Translations under genes and position numbers: made by a program
Shown here: positions 33,961 through 44,810 of the stretch, one piece after another
Position numbering within the stretch: position 1 is the first letter of the stretch
Layout: the number at the start of each line of letters is the position of its first letter
Notes under the pieces: generated by a model
Told to the model about the DNA's origin: nothing
Seen by the model: the letters and a program-made list of their open reading frames with translations, nothing else
Databases searched by the model: none
From: Notospermus geniculatus
Lineage: Eukaryota > Nemertea > Pilidiophora > Heteronemertea > Lineidae
Assembly: GCA_002633025.1 (NCBI GenBank)
Contig: NMRB01000557.1
Span: 36,452-100,451, forward strand
Direction of reading: 5' to 3'
Length of the DNA: 64,000 nucleotides

Positions 33961-34292
33961 AATGTATGAGACAATTATTTTCTTAAGTATGTATTTCATT
34001 TTATCAGATGTTACTGTTATTGTTCTACAATACACCAGTTCTAGATTGCTACAATTGCTCTCCTGTCTTCATTTCATCCCACAATTCACAAATTCTAACT
34101 TCCAGCAAACGCTAACAAGATTAAGAATACTAACAACAGACAACCTGATCTGCCACGTTTATTACGCCACAGCTGATTTTCAAGTGCGATCTTAACACAC
34201 TCGCCCCACATCCACACAGATACATAACCAACTTTGGCACACATTTATCCAGTCCGCTCATTACCCATTGCCCATATGTTAAAAGCAAAAAG

Positions 34293-34319
34293 ACACCACT
34301 AAAAAGTCTTTAGTGGTGT
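34293..34319. other. Small perfect hairpin
   Basis: ACACCACTAAA and its inverse TTTAGTGGTGT surround a 5-nt spacer. Role unknown; it lacks the flanking signals of a histone stem-loop. Confidence 0.5.
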
Positions 34320-36200
34320 ACTTGACACCCACGATTCCCAAGAACCTCCCTCTAGCCCATACAAGTACAGACAAGAATATCAGACAGCGGTCTTCGGAAA
34401 CAGTATTCTCAACACATGAAATTTTTACAACTTGCTCGCTCCATTGGATGCTCCATTTCCATGTACATAATATACATGTACATGCACCTGTAACCATCTT
34501 TCTTGGTGGGGACAATCAAATTTGCTGTCAAGCAAATTTCAAAATTCTAGTTAACTGACTGTCGAAACCTCTGCTTGTGTCCAGTGGCGGTCTTCAAATT
34601 GGCTGTAAAGCCAATTTCTAGTTTAAAATATCATCAAGATTGAGATTTTTGAAATCTTAACATTTTTACCAGAAATGACTTTTCAAGTAATCTATGGAAA
34701 ATTCTAAGAAATATGGTGAAGAAAGTGTTTGAAAATCTTGGCTTACTTTGATAATATTTGAGATTATCGAAAATATCAAAAATCTGAAATTTGAGATTTT
34801 TCACGAAATTTTGGGTTGAGGTGTTACCCTTCGTTAAAAGATTAAGACTGACCAAGATTCGGTAACTATATTAACCATCGGGCACAGAGAAATTAAACTT
34901 TTCCTTTAAATTGTGTTGAAAAGTGTCCTGTTTTTCATGCATAATTCCTTGAAAAACACACAATAGGGCAAACATTTTTCAGTAATTTCTTCACCATGAG
35001 TCTTAGAACTCTTCATAGATTCATGATAAATTTGTTTTTTATGAAAAACTTCAAGGTTTCAAACATCTCATTTTCAATTATATTTTGAAACAGTGATAAT
35101 TTCACGATATTTTAATTTTTTCCTTAAAATTTGCTCTTGGGCATATACAAGAGATGTTGAAGGGCCATATATCTGAGCTAGAACCCAAAATTATGCGTCA
35201 CTTCCTGTACAGAGTAAAAAAACCACTGTCCATTTATTTTTTGGGATGAGTGTACGTCTCTCTTTCCAGTCAAGTCATCTCGTTCACACTCAACTCATTA
35301 ACTCACTCAGTCTCTCTTCTTCTTAGGGGCTACACCTGTTCTCTCCTGAGAGCTACGTACTAAGATAAAAACACTTCATTCATTGTCATTCCTGATCAGC
35401 ATGATCAGTCTCAGGACGATCAGTCATTTTTGTGTTTGGTCGCCATGTTTACATCATGTGACCAAGAAAATGAGCAATCAGCATTTATTTGGATGAATGA
35501 ATTTGCGGATGGTTCTGTGAGTGTAGCTCTGCGTTCGTTAGCCAATCAGCGAGCGTACCCCGATCTTGGTAGGCTAAGCCTCCAAACAGTAATTTCGCAG
35601 TTTGATCCCAAACGCTTGTTCGATCCCCAGATTCGAAACAGCAGCTGGGTGACCGAGACTACCTTCGCAAGATAAGCTGTGCCTTACCTTTGCCCATTTG
35701 GAGTAGACAGGGACTTGCATAAACATCCACAGTCGGATCCTATATGTCCGCCATCCCCTGCTTCTGCTCAGAATATCCATACCTTTGTCACAGTCAAATG
35801 ATATTTCTTTACGTATCGCCTCAAGAACGGCTTTATCCTTCAGCGCATCATGAATTTTCCCAGCACAACAAGGAGAAACTAAGTATGCTTGTGCGTTTTT
35901 GGACCACCCTGTATATGCTGACATGATATGTCAAAAATGGTACAATAAATGAATAATGTATTCAAGTCACAACCTTTGAAAATGAAACCCAAGAAATATT
36001 CTAACTAATGGGTGTTTTTTAAATGTTTTGGAAAATACTGATGGTTTGGACAGGCCTTAAAATGATTTCCACAACAAGAAAAGGTTATTTACACAAGTGT
36101 TTTATTCAAACCTTTTCCATTTCAAACAAGAATAGGCCTACACTAACGCTACGTCTAATTAATATATAGAATATGAAATAGAAATCGGGTTTCTAAGGTG
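34320..36200. other. AT-rich non-coding stretch
   Basis: No gene recognised. 'gcaaatttcaaaattctagtt' and 'ccaatttctagttt' form a loose direct repeat (34534 and 34608). A mariner-like end lies at 35900-35926. Confidence 0.4.
35900..35926 (-). mobile_element. Solo mariner-type terminal repeat
   Basis: On the minus strand this reads TATACAGGGTGGTCCAAAAA, the form of many mariner/Tc1 ends and akin to the ends of the element at 51578-52586. No partner end or transposase remnant is clear within the next kilobase. Confidence 0.45.
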
Positions 36201-36210
36201 AAAGACATTG

Positions 36211-36304
36211 CTTCCTACCAGGATCGAACCCACGAACCCTCGCATATGGCATCAATCGCCAGCACTCAGGGGCAAACGCCTTAAACCACTAGGCCAAATC
36301 CCCA
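36211..36304 (-). repeat. tRNA-derived SINE head
   Basis: On the minus strand there is an A-box-like TGGCCTAGTGGTTTAAGGC and, about 50 bases later, a B-box GGTTCGATCC. The 5' and 3' ends cannot pair as an acceptor stem, so this is a SINE piece or tRNA relic and not a working tRNA. Confidence 0.6.
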
Positions 36305-37193
36305 TCTTCAAAAAAGATGGCTCAATGGCCCGTGCCCAAACGAGGCGTCCATAAGTACCCTGCGAGTAGCCCAAACAATCTCAGAACCCAAACAGTTTTA
36401 TGTTATACATAATTAATTAATATAATTAATATTAATATTAATCTAATTAATATATACATGTATTTCATTCTCGTGTTGCCTAAAGATTATTGTCTTCTTG
36501 AGTATAATAACAACTTTGCCTACATACATACCGTAACTTCATCTTAGATCGACTTTGTATAATCCTGAATACAGAAGGAATACAGAAGTATTCAGTAAAA
36601 AATCAATACTGCTGCTCAGAACTTTATAATCTCGTACCTCAAGTACAATTCCGTGAATGTGATTGGCTCATTTACGTCATGTGACCTTGTGTCATTTCGA
36701 TATGTCCCCCCGCGGGCGGTCATATCGCGATATGTTGCCCGCTACCATGGCTACGTAATGGCCGCCGGTTTTTTACTCGCTCGGTTCGCAAGTTTGAACG
36801 GCCATAGAACAAATGCAGTCTCTTCAAACGGAAAAATACCACTCACATTCTCATTTTTTGGAAGTAAGCAGTAGCCTTGATGCAAAATGGTCAACTCAAA
36901 ACGTCCCAAAGTCTTGGCCGGGGCCAGTTGGGTCTGTATTGAACCGGGCATTGAACACACTCAATCCAGTGGAATTCAACACTCAGCATGTGACGTTGCG
37001 TCGCGTCATTTCCCTGGAGTAGGGCAGTGAATACACTGTGTATACGTCACGTCATTTCTTGTCCTTAATTTTGGCATTATTTGATACGGGAAACTCCCAC
37101 TTACCACATCGTTTCATCCAGGCCTAAAATTTTCTAAGTTCAATTTTGGTCACTGTTGTTAGCGGGAGTGGTGGTGTGAATGTAAGAGCGTAA

Positions 37194-37355
37194 AGGGCGG
37201 CGCACACGAGCGACAAAATCTGGGCGACCGCCTACGCAACTGGTGGCGCGACTAGACATCAGCCAATCAGAAGCGCTAAATCTTGTCGCTTTGGCGGTCG
37301 GAAGCCAAGTCGGCCGACAAATCGGTCAAAATTGTCGCTCGTGTGCGGTGCCCTT
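37194..37355. mobile_element. MITE with GCACACGAGCGACAA ends
   Basis: AGGGC..GCACACGAGCGACAA at the left is repeated inverted at the right. The outer bases are GTAA and TTAT, each one change from TTAA. Internal words 'gtcgctttggcggtcg' and 'gcgaccgcc' are inverted repeats of one another. Confidence 0.65.
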
Positions 37356-37751
37356 TATTGTCATGAGTTATGGGTATTGCCCACCACGACGCCCTACACC
37401 ATAACTTTGGGTTTGGGCCACTGGTCTGGATTGGAGGCCATATGGTTTTCGTCAATACAATATGAGCGTAAACACGGTGCATTTCGGTCAGCTGTGCATT
37501 TGGCCTAGAGCTACAACAAAAGAGGTGAATGCAAGCTGAGGTTATTAGCCGTCGGCGCAGAATAGGATTTTTTCCTGGTGGTTGTACGACATTAGAGCCT
37601 TTGATATCCCGACGTTAAATCCTATGATTGGCCTGACATTGGAGAGAATCGCGATCCTGAAGCGTGGAATATTGAGTCGAGAACCATTGAGCTCCATGCT
37701 AACTTGGCTCGTTGTTGGCTCTTGTATTTGTTGTAATGCAGGAGGAAACCA

Positions 37752-38512
37752 GGGGCCGTATGCATAAAACATCTAGGCCCACATTTTCAAAGCTGTTTTA
37801 ACACTAAAATACATTTTAAAAAGATGAAACAATGTTTTTAGGAAAAATCATATTCTAGAACTTGTTTTAGTTTTAGAACGCTCCAACAAAAACACATTTT
37901 TTCTTCCACATTTCCCAAAGGGTTTTAACGCTGAAACGTGTTTAAATCTCCCATAAAAAGCGTTTTAGCTAGAGCAAGGTAGGGGCATGTCTAACTTTCT
38001 GTTGGCTCCTTTTAGTCACATCGACAGTCTCAGGTGTTGTATCTGCCAGTGTTTCTGTGGGTCAGTGTGTCCCCCTTATTGTTTGGGAAACGCTGGCAGC
38101 CAGATCAACATGTCTCTCTGTGTATCCCGTATTGTCAAGTCAGGAGTGGAACACTCATATATGGGGAACACTCGCAAAGGTTACACCAGTCCCATATTTG
38201 CAAACAGTTTTAACGCTAAAACGCATTTTATTCTAGCACTTACAGGCCTTGGGACTGCTGTAAAACAGATTTTAAAATTTAAAACGCTGGCTGAAACAAT
38301 GTTTCACTAAGAACAACGTTTTATCTTAAAGCACTTTTTAAAATATGAATTCAAAATGCTTCTTATGATAGAACAGATTTTTGTCAAAACAGGTTTCGGA
38401 TAAAACAGCTTTAAAAATATGGGCCGTAATGTGTAAAATTTCCCTTAAACCATTGTTCCAAACAAAAGATAAGGAACATTTTTCACTTAAGATGTTTAAT
38501 GCATACGGCCCC
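37752..38512. mobile_element. MITE with GGGGCCGTATGCAT ends (long copy)
   Basis: The ends GGGGCCGTATGCATAAAACAT and its near-perfect inverse define 761 bp. The interior is rich in the word AAAACG(C/T)TTT and similar inverted motifs. CCA precedes the left end and AGA follows the right end, as in the short copy at 39099. Confidence 0.65.
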
Positions 38513-39098
38513 AGATCTCCAGTGGAAACCTACGGTGTTAAAGAGAGTTGCTCTGTCTATCACATTGAATACTAGCTCCGACCCGGAATCTAACTGGGAA
38601 CATCAGAGATGACTGGCGCCCATATTTCTATTGCGCCATGCTGCCGCTCCTGAAGCCATACGGCAGCTCGGGGTGTCAGTCGGTTCAATTGAAGATGCCG
38701 AAATTAATGTTTTATCGTCAATTCACCAAAATTTTCATTAAATTTGAGTAAAATGATTTGGTAGTTGAGAACGACGGAGGGTTTAGAATTGTTTTAAGCC
38801 CTGTGGACGATGGAATGAACGCCCGCTGTAACGTCGATCAGTGTTCCCCGTATTTCTGTGTTTTTCTTATTGTTTCCCTCCTTACAGATTAAGCGGCAAC
38901 TAACCCAACAATAACCATTCTAGGCCGCGTCTATTGTTGGGGAGCACTGAGCTACAAAAACACTCACAGATGTTACACTTCAAAACTCAGACAAGCAGAC
39001 CGAACTTGATCAAGGAAATTTTTACAGGTTTTCCTCTGTTGCGGTGTTCCTTTTTCATTGAGGGCCTCAAGCAAACCTGCAGACCTAGAAATTGACCA

Positions 39099-39206
39099 GG
39101 GGCAGTATGCATAAAACATCTTAAGTGTAAAATTTCCCTTATCTTTTGTTTAGAACAATAGTTTAAGGGATATTTTACACTTAAGATGTTTTATGCATAC
39201 GGCCCC
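39099..39206. mobile_element. MITE with GGGGC(C)GTATGCAT ends (short hairpin copy)
   Basis: Two arms of about 43 bases (from GGGGCAGTATGCATAAAACA inward to TTTCCCTTA) pair around a loop of about 20 bases. The 108-bp copy is thus almost entirely one hairpin, of the size of a microRNA precursor. The same ends bound the 761-bp copy at 37752. Confidence 0.75.
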
Positions 39207-39364
39207 AGACTGACAGCAGTACTAAAACGTGCTGTTGTACAAAGTTTCTGTTTTAGGCCTAAGGACACCTCTCCATTCATGCATGGTCTACCTGCGCTTG
39301 ACCACAGCACATGAATTTCTTTTGTTGGCGTATAGATTGAAGTAAATGCAGGCTCACTTACCTA

Positions 39365-39563
39365 GGTTACACTACATAAAAGTCCGGGCTGAGTCCGTGC
39401 TCAGCCCGGGCTTTTTGCGTTTACACCTGTGAATCACCGTGTCTAAATAAAGCCCGGGCTTTTCGTCCCATACATGCCGCATACATTCTCAAAAAGCCCG
39501 GGCTTATTTCAGACCCGGGCTTCAAAAAGTCCGGGCTTTTTCAGACAGGTGTAACCACGGCTA
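39365..39563. mobile_element. MITE with GTTACAC ends and CCCGGGCTTTT words
   Basis: GGTTACACTACATAAAA at the left faces ..GGTGTAACCACGG at the right. At least six copies of GCCCGGGCTT or its complement lie between. The ends closely resemble those at 48991-49439 and 54070-54338. Confidence 0.65.
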
Positions 39564-40324
39564 TTGTCACATTTCTTAATAATTACCCAACACAGGCACG
39601 CAGAACGGCGAATAACACTACGGCAACAAGTTGTGTCATAGTTGGTATTCACTGACAAGACCATAGTTATTCATGCTTTTGGCATGTCCTACGGTATTGC
39701 ACTCAGTCATGGGGACATGGAACCGACCTTTTCAGCGACAACTCTATTATGAGCATTCCATTTACCACCCACATCCCCTATAGAAATATTGAAAATTCGG
39801 ACTTAGAAAATTTTATCCACGCAGAAGGGACGATGTGGTAAGTGGGAGTTTCCCGTATTTTCATACAAGAAAGTCGTTTTCAATCAACTAGACTTTCGGT
39901 ACGAGATAAAAAATGTTGCCCTCAATGTCGGGTGACATACCTCATGTCCCCCCTTTGGGATGATATGTCGCCCGAGGCTTTGCCCAGCGGGGGGACATTC
40001 GGTATGTCACCCGACATTTCGGGCAACATTTTTATAATAGCGAGTTTTCGCAAAGCCCCCGAAACGCCAACGCGAATGCCAATCCCATTGTTCGATACCG
40101 GTGTAATGTCTCAGAGTGCCTCCCATTCCTGCTGCCCGACCGGGCATTGGTAAACGGGATTTTCTGTTTGTCAGTGCCTCCCCGGGCATTGACAAATGAC
40201 TAAGTCATGTTTTTAATTGCCCCCCCCCCCCGGGGGCAATAGGAAACGAATGCGTGTTATGAAAATTTCTGTTTAAAATGCCCCCTCGATAATTTGTATG
40301 TTTGTGCACAGGCATCTCTTTTGT

Positions 40325-40870
40325 ACTTGTAGGGGTAGGGGGTAGGGGTAGGTTCTTGGGGACTGTAGGGCTTTACTACACACTAAAAAAGACAAGGCAT
40401 GCAACTGTTCATTCACCTGATTATTGATAAATGCAAAAAACACTGCAAAAAATCAATAAAAATCAGCATGAAATCTCGCCGCATGCGATTTTTTCACACC
40501 AGGGGACGCCATCTTGTTTTTCATCGTTTCCAACACCTGTACGACGTCATGGGAGTACCCAATTGGTGACGTCATCTTGTTTTCCCAAATACAGCATACA
40601 TGTATTTTGTTCTTATCGTCGTTTCAAAAATAAACTAACTGCATAATTTTTACGCTTCCATGTACTCCTCCCTATAAGGGGTTGACTAGGGTTAAGGATT
40701 AGCCCTCCTGCGGGGGATAGTCATAGGGTTAGCCCCCCGGGGGGTACGGTTAGGGGTAGGGATTGGGGTTTTAGGGTTTTGTGGGGTAGGGTTAGCTAGG
40801 GTTAGGGCTATGGGGTCGGGTATGTGTAGGGGTAGGGGTCGGACTAGGATTACGGTTAGGATTAGAAAGT
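40325..40870. repeat. G-rich, degenerate TTAGGG-like tract
   Basis: Irregular GGGGTAGGG and TAGGGTTAG units occur in two blocks (40325-40370 and 40680-40865). They resemble interstitial telomere-like sequence but are too irregular to call telomeric. Confidence 0.5.
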
Positions 40871-40953
40871 AGTCCGAGTAAATGACGTGTACTAAAAAAG
40901 AGGTTTTCCGACTGACTCCCCACCCCCCTAAAAAAATCCATGGCGGAGCGTAG

Positions 40954-41040
40954 AGCCTCGGTAGCACAGTGGTTAGAGCGTAGGTCCACTTAAGTTTAGC
41001 TAGCTAGGTATGTGGATAGGCCCTGGTTCGAATCTTCCTG
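40954..41040 (+). repeat. tRNA-derived SINE head
   Basis: An A-box-like GTAGCACAGTGGTTAGAGCG is followed about 55 bases later by a B-box GGTTCGAATC. Acceptor-stem pairing is absent. Confidence 0.6.
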
Positions 41041-41500
41041 ATGGCATTACGCAGCATTTACCAGTCCATTTTATGCCTTTTTCAGCCTAAAAAGACTTTT
41101 TAAAAGTTTTTTTGGCCGCCAGGAAACGTGATTTTTGTCGCAAAATGATCATGAACACATTCTAAGTTGAATGTGCCAAATTTGGAAAAGATGGCGTCGC
41201 CTTGTGTGAAAAATACTCAGTCACGGAGTAGCGACGAATGAACATATGCGTCTTCCTGATTGGCTGAATGGTGAAATAACATTATGTGATATTCATTGTT
41301 AGATATCAAGCCAATCATACATTATAAATGTTGGTCATGAAAAAAAAGACTATTTTAAACGCGAGAAAAAAAGAAAGCAAGCAACCGTAAATAACAAGAT
41401 TCACATCATTCCTGCATATGTCGACAGTGTACGGACAATATGAGAACAGGAAACAATTATTCTGCAATGATTATTGATAAATGTACAAAGACGAAATGAA

Positions 41501-41620
41501 GACCCTAGAGCGAGACTCGAACCCGCCGCCTCCTGATCGGTAACTAGATCTGAAAGGAAAGAAATACCAGTTAGTGACTGTGCCTATTGCGGAAGGCTGG
41601 CGGCCAGATGATTTTTTCTT
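41501..41620 (-). repeat. tRNA-like SINE fragment
   Basis: On the minus strand the B-box-like GGTTCGAGTCTC is preceded by an anticodon-arm-like stretch and 'cagtcactaactgg'. The A box is poor. A diverged relic. Confidence 0.35.
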
Positions 41621-41799
41621 GTCCTTGTAATTCGCCTCTTCGCTTACAATACCCTTACACATAAAACCACAACCTAAATTCGTGTTGCATAATATAGGCC
41701 TAGATCAATGGAAGCGATAATGTACATGAGGGGGCATTATAAGAAGGGGGACAGTCACAGACATTATAGTTGTAATGTCGATAAATCCCCTATGCTAAA

Positions 41800-41860
41800 A
41801 ATGCCCGGGGAGGCAATGAAAAACGGCCTTCGGCCGTTTTTCAGTGCCTCCCCGGGCATT
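41800..41860. repeat. 61-bp near-perfect hairpin
   Basis: The arms AATGCCCGGGGAGGCA.. and its inverse meet at CGGCC-TTC-GGCCG, with a single mismatch in 29 pairs. Its outer word also occurs near 40170. Confidence 0.85.
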
Positions 41861-41964
41861 GGCATACAGGGGGCAATAATATACATTACACCGGGAAGAA
41901 GGCACTGAACAAAGGGATAGACGTTCGCGTTGGCGTTTCGGGGGCTTTGCGAAAACTCGCTATT

Positions 41965-42794
41965 GTCAATCGCCGAAAACGTCCCGTGTAGCCTATGTAG
42001 TAAAACTACTGCGCGCGAGTTTCAGATATGGCGTGGTTGCGGATCTGTTTCCATGATTTGACCACGTTTACCTGTTTTGACGGGCTACCTTGAATTTATT
42101 TCTGGCGGGATGCCTTAACAAAGCATATCAGCGTGTAACCCCGTGCTTCTAGATCAAAATAGACGTTTTGGTGGCATTTATCCATCGCTGTGTCTCCTTG
42201 CGGGACGGCCGTAGAAACATAGGCCTATGTAAGTTCGTACTTCTATATTTATACACACACGTGACGTTGCATTGCATGCAGTGATGGACAGCTGAGACTA
42301 CGTTGGGGCTTTTCGCAGGGTTATGGCACACAGTGAACAGGAGGATCATCATAACAAAAGGAAAATCAGATTCATGTGTGCACGTCATTGTGGAAGTATA
42401 GCACAATTTGGCTTTTCACCAGCCTTATATGTCTACATGCATCATTACATCATGGATACTAGTAATTAAATTCAATCCTGGTCACGTCGGTGTTATTAAT
42501 CAGTGACCAAATAACTCATGACTTCCGTTCACCAAAATGGCGCTGGAATCAAAACTACTGGACCGAATCGGAAGTTCTTGGTCTCATTTTCTGTATGGCA
42601 TAATATCACATCCATTCAGTACTAATGGTTTAGTTCTTAGGTATTGGAAATAGGCCTATGCGGTTTCATTTTTTCTGGACCACTATGTATACATGTACGT
42701 CACTCTTAAATACATAAGTCTCGGTTTTAGCGTCCCGTGTGTGGACCAACAACTTAATGCTAGTACGTATGTACATGTACGTAACCTTGTTCCT
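41965..42794. other. Intergenic, 3' side of the transporter gene
   Basis: No gene recognised. No clear AATAAA on the minus strand was found just beyond the transporter stop codon. Confidence 0.4.
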
Positions 42795-44339
42795 TTAATC
42801 GGTAGTTGCAGTGGGTGTCCCGTTGTTATGATCTTCTTCTTGCCTGCAATGGGCATTAACTGCAACGTCGGCCTTCATATACAATTTGGACGCCGGTATG
42901 TAAACAATGACGAGAACCGCAACAGTGATACCGGCAAGGATATAGAAATCGAGATCTGGATGTCGGTACGGGTTGATGGACTTAAGATCTAATGATTTAG
43001 CAATAACAGCCGAAATCGGGAGAAATATAGCAGCGAGGCTGACGCCAAAGGAAAGTGCGGTGGTCGACAAACCAGCTGGAGACTCTGTAATGCACAGTGA
43101 GATCATGTTGGTGAGCACCGTGAATTGTGCCACACCAATGAAGAGGAACACTGTAATAAGTGGCAAAGCACTATGAATCTCCTCTTGCCCAGATGAAATG
43201 ATGGAGGAGCAAGCAAAGCCTGCTGTCAGCATTCCGGCGGCTGTCAACACGAAAGCGACCCCGATCGTCTTCAGTCTATTGGCCACGGTGTCCTGCCACA
43301 GGTGACGCCCTCGTATCTTCTTACTGCATTCTGCACCTAACATCAGTAGAAAGATTCCTAAATATCTACTGAGTCCTATGAATCGTGGTGATACTGTGTT
43401 TAGGAGATTATTTGGAGCAATCTGAATGACAACTAAAGCAGCCAAGGCCGAGAGGAGCGCTACCGCCATTACACCTTTCCGAAAACTGAGTCTCCTCAAC
43501 CTCCCAATGTCCAGAGTGTCATCCGTATTGCTAAGAGTCTGCTGTTGTGATTCATCGTATTGTCGTCGACAGCGGAGGCAGACGATATAAACCCTCGCTG
43601 TAGCCATGAACTCTTTAAATGAATGTCTTCCTTCACTTGTTGTTCCTTTCTGATAAGAGCTATTTCCCATTAGGACTATTGCAAGGGAAAGTCCATTAAA
43701 TGTCAGTATTACAGCATGATAGACAGTTCTGGAGTGCTGCGTTGGGACGATGAAACTGAATATCCAATTATCAGCGCTCTCCTCAGCTAGTGAACCAAGT
43801 AAGGACACAAGGAAAATCCTTCTCACGAACGTGGATATGGATTCGGCGGTTTGTTTAATTTGATTCGCACCAAACGACAGAATGAGTGGAATGATAAAAG
43901 AGACACCCACCACGATCAGTGCAGCATATACTGACCACAGGGCATATAGTATTTTATGTGTTGTTGCGTCCATCACGGGCGTAGTTGTCATTTTTAAAAC
44001 AGCAAGGAATCCGATGAATGAGCCTGTGGTTTGTAGAGAAAGTCCAAAGATCAGGGCACGATATTTCCCTACGATTAGATCGGCGTATAGTCCAATAAAA
44101 GTTGGTGAAATATAAAGTACTGAACAGAGAATGAAGGAAATTACGAAATAAACATGCTCCTGCTTTTTCTGGACAATCATGTTGATATCTTTCTTCGGGT
44201 TCTCGTCGAATTTATTCAAGCATGCTCCCTGCAGGAATGTAGCCACCGCCAGGCACCCCACACCCCACCGTGAGGTTCGCTGGTCGGATTGGTGTACGTG
44301 AGGAAGCAGAGTTTCTCGTTCCGATTCTTCGTCAGCCAT
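42795..44339 (-). CDS. SLC15/POT-like proton-coupled transporter, intronless
   Basis: A 514-residue membrane protein in one exon, starting in good context (AAACATGGC). About 11-12 hydrophobic segments are visible. After the first few helices comes LSFGANQIKQTAESISTFVRR, which resembles the conserved 'SFGADQF...FF.WFY' stretch of oligopeptide/histidine transporters (SLC15A3/A4). The length is a little below the usual 570-600. A cytoplasmic loop of about 60 residues separates the two halves (around residues 228-288). Near the start, ERETLL fits the acidic dileucine signal [DE]xxxL[LI], which sends SLC15A4-type carriers to endolysosomes. The second Asp of the family motif is Asn here and the aromatic residues are poorly kept, so substrate and coupling are uncertain. 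A divergent MFS carrier of another family is the alternative. Confidence 0.65.
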   Translation of the reverse strand: MADEESERETLLPHVHQSDQRTSRWGVGCLAVATFLQGACLNKFDENPKKDINMIVQKKQEHVYFVISFILCSVLYISPTFIGLYADLIVGKYRALIFGLSLQTTGSFIGFLAVLKMTTTPVMDATTHKILYALWSVYAALIVVGVSFIIPLILSFGANQIKQTAESISTFVRRIFLVSLLGSLAEESADNWIFSFIVPTQHSRTVYHAVILTFNGLSLAIVLMGNSSYQKGTTSEGRHSFKEFMATARVYIVCLRCRRQYDESQQQTLSNTDDTLDIGRLRRLSFRKGVMAVALLSALAALVVIQIAPNNLLNTVSPRFIGLSRYLGIFLLMLGAECSKKIRGRHLWQDTVANRLKTIGVAFVLTAAGMLTAGFACSSIISSGQEEIHSALPLITVFLFIGVAQFTVLTNMISLCITESPAGLSTTALSFGVSLAAIFLPISAVIAKSLDLKSINPYRHPDLDFYILAGITVAVLVIVYIPASKLYMKADVAVNAHCRQEEDHNNGTPTATTD

Positions 44340-44479
44340 GTTTAAGTCAGCTAAAAAATCACAGTACCAAGTGTCGTGCAGAATCCAAAGTGATAAGTTT
44401 GTGTTGCTGAATTCGTTTAAATATCTTTTTTAGGAGCACGGATGACATTTTCACGTGATGTATGTGGGCACGGAAAAGA

Positions 44480-44810
44480 TGCCTTATGATTGAAAAGAAA
44501 GGTATTGGAAAGTTCCGCACGTTCTTCCTCAATCATTTCTGAAGACATGTTTATCTCTGCGATTGCTCAATGTGTTTTTGATTCACGCGACCGAACAGGA
44601 AGCTGTTTGCATAATCACCCCACTTCATCATGAATTTTGTCAGTCACAAAATAAATTTCGTTTCTCCGGACCGTGTTGGCTGCGTCCCAGTCTAAGGGGG
44701 TATTGAATTTGATGCGGTTTAAGTGCGCAGGTGATAAGCCACTGGAATAAAGGAATTAAGAAAACACAGTTTCTTGTTCCGATTCTTCGTCAATCCTTGT
44801 AGGCGATCAC
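44480..44810 (-). pseudogene. Remnants of a duplicated transporter 5' region
   Basis: About 455 bases upstream of the start codon, 44766-44800 repeats (one or two changes) the segment that encodes EESERETLL in the gene. Also, 44500-44640 shares 'cgcacgttcttcctcaat.at', 'gaaca/cgaccaggaagc' and 'catcatga.tttt.tcagtc' with 45690-45840. These look like decayed pieces of a tandem copy. Confidence 0.45.

Larger units (their letters stand above)
37087..39855. mobile_element. Tc1/mariner-like element with four nested insertions
   Basis: The ends CGGGAAACTCCCACTTACCA.. (37087) and the inverse (39855) match for 27 bases, then with gaps to about 65 bases ('aaaattttctaagt'). Each is flanked by TA (37085-37086 and 39856-39857). 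Inside lie inverted-repeat elements at 37194-37355, 37752-38512, 39099-39206 and 39365-39563. Removing them leaves about 1.5 kb, a normal Tc1/mariner size. I recognise no transposase. Confidence 0.6.
40036..41964. mobile_element. 1.9-kb inverted-repeat element, ~42-bp ends
   Basis: AATAGCGAGTTTTCGCAAAG.. continues for about 42 bases and is repeated inverted at the right, almost without mismatch. Further 'gtgcctccccgggcattg' words occur in both halves (about 40170 and 41845). It contains G-rich arrays and two SINE-like pieces, and no transposase. Target duplication is not evident. Confidence 0.75.

Noticed and set aside
35574-35924. 116-codon minus-strand frame as a gene
   Set aside because: It begins inside a mariner-like terminal sequence and shows no domain; likely repeat-derived.
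36211-36304. tRNA gene
   Set aside because: A and B boxes are present, but the acceptor stem cannot pair; a SINE or relic is more likely. The same applies to 40954-41040.
40680-40870. Telomere or chromosome end
   Set aside because: TTAGGG units are irregular and are embedded in ordinary repeat DNA on both sides.
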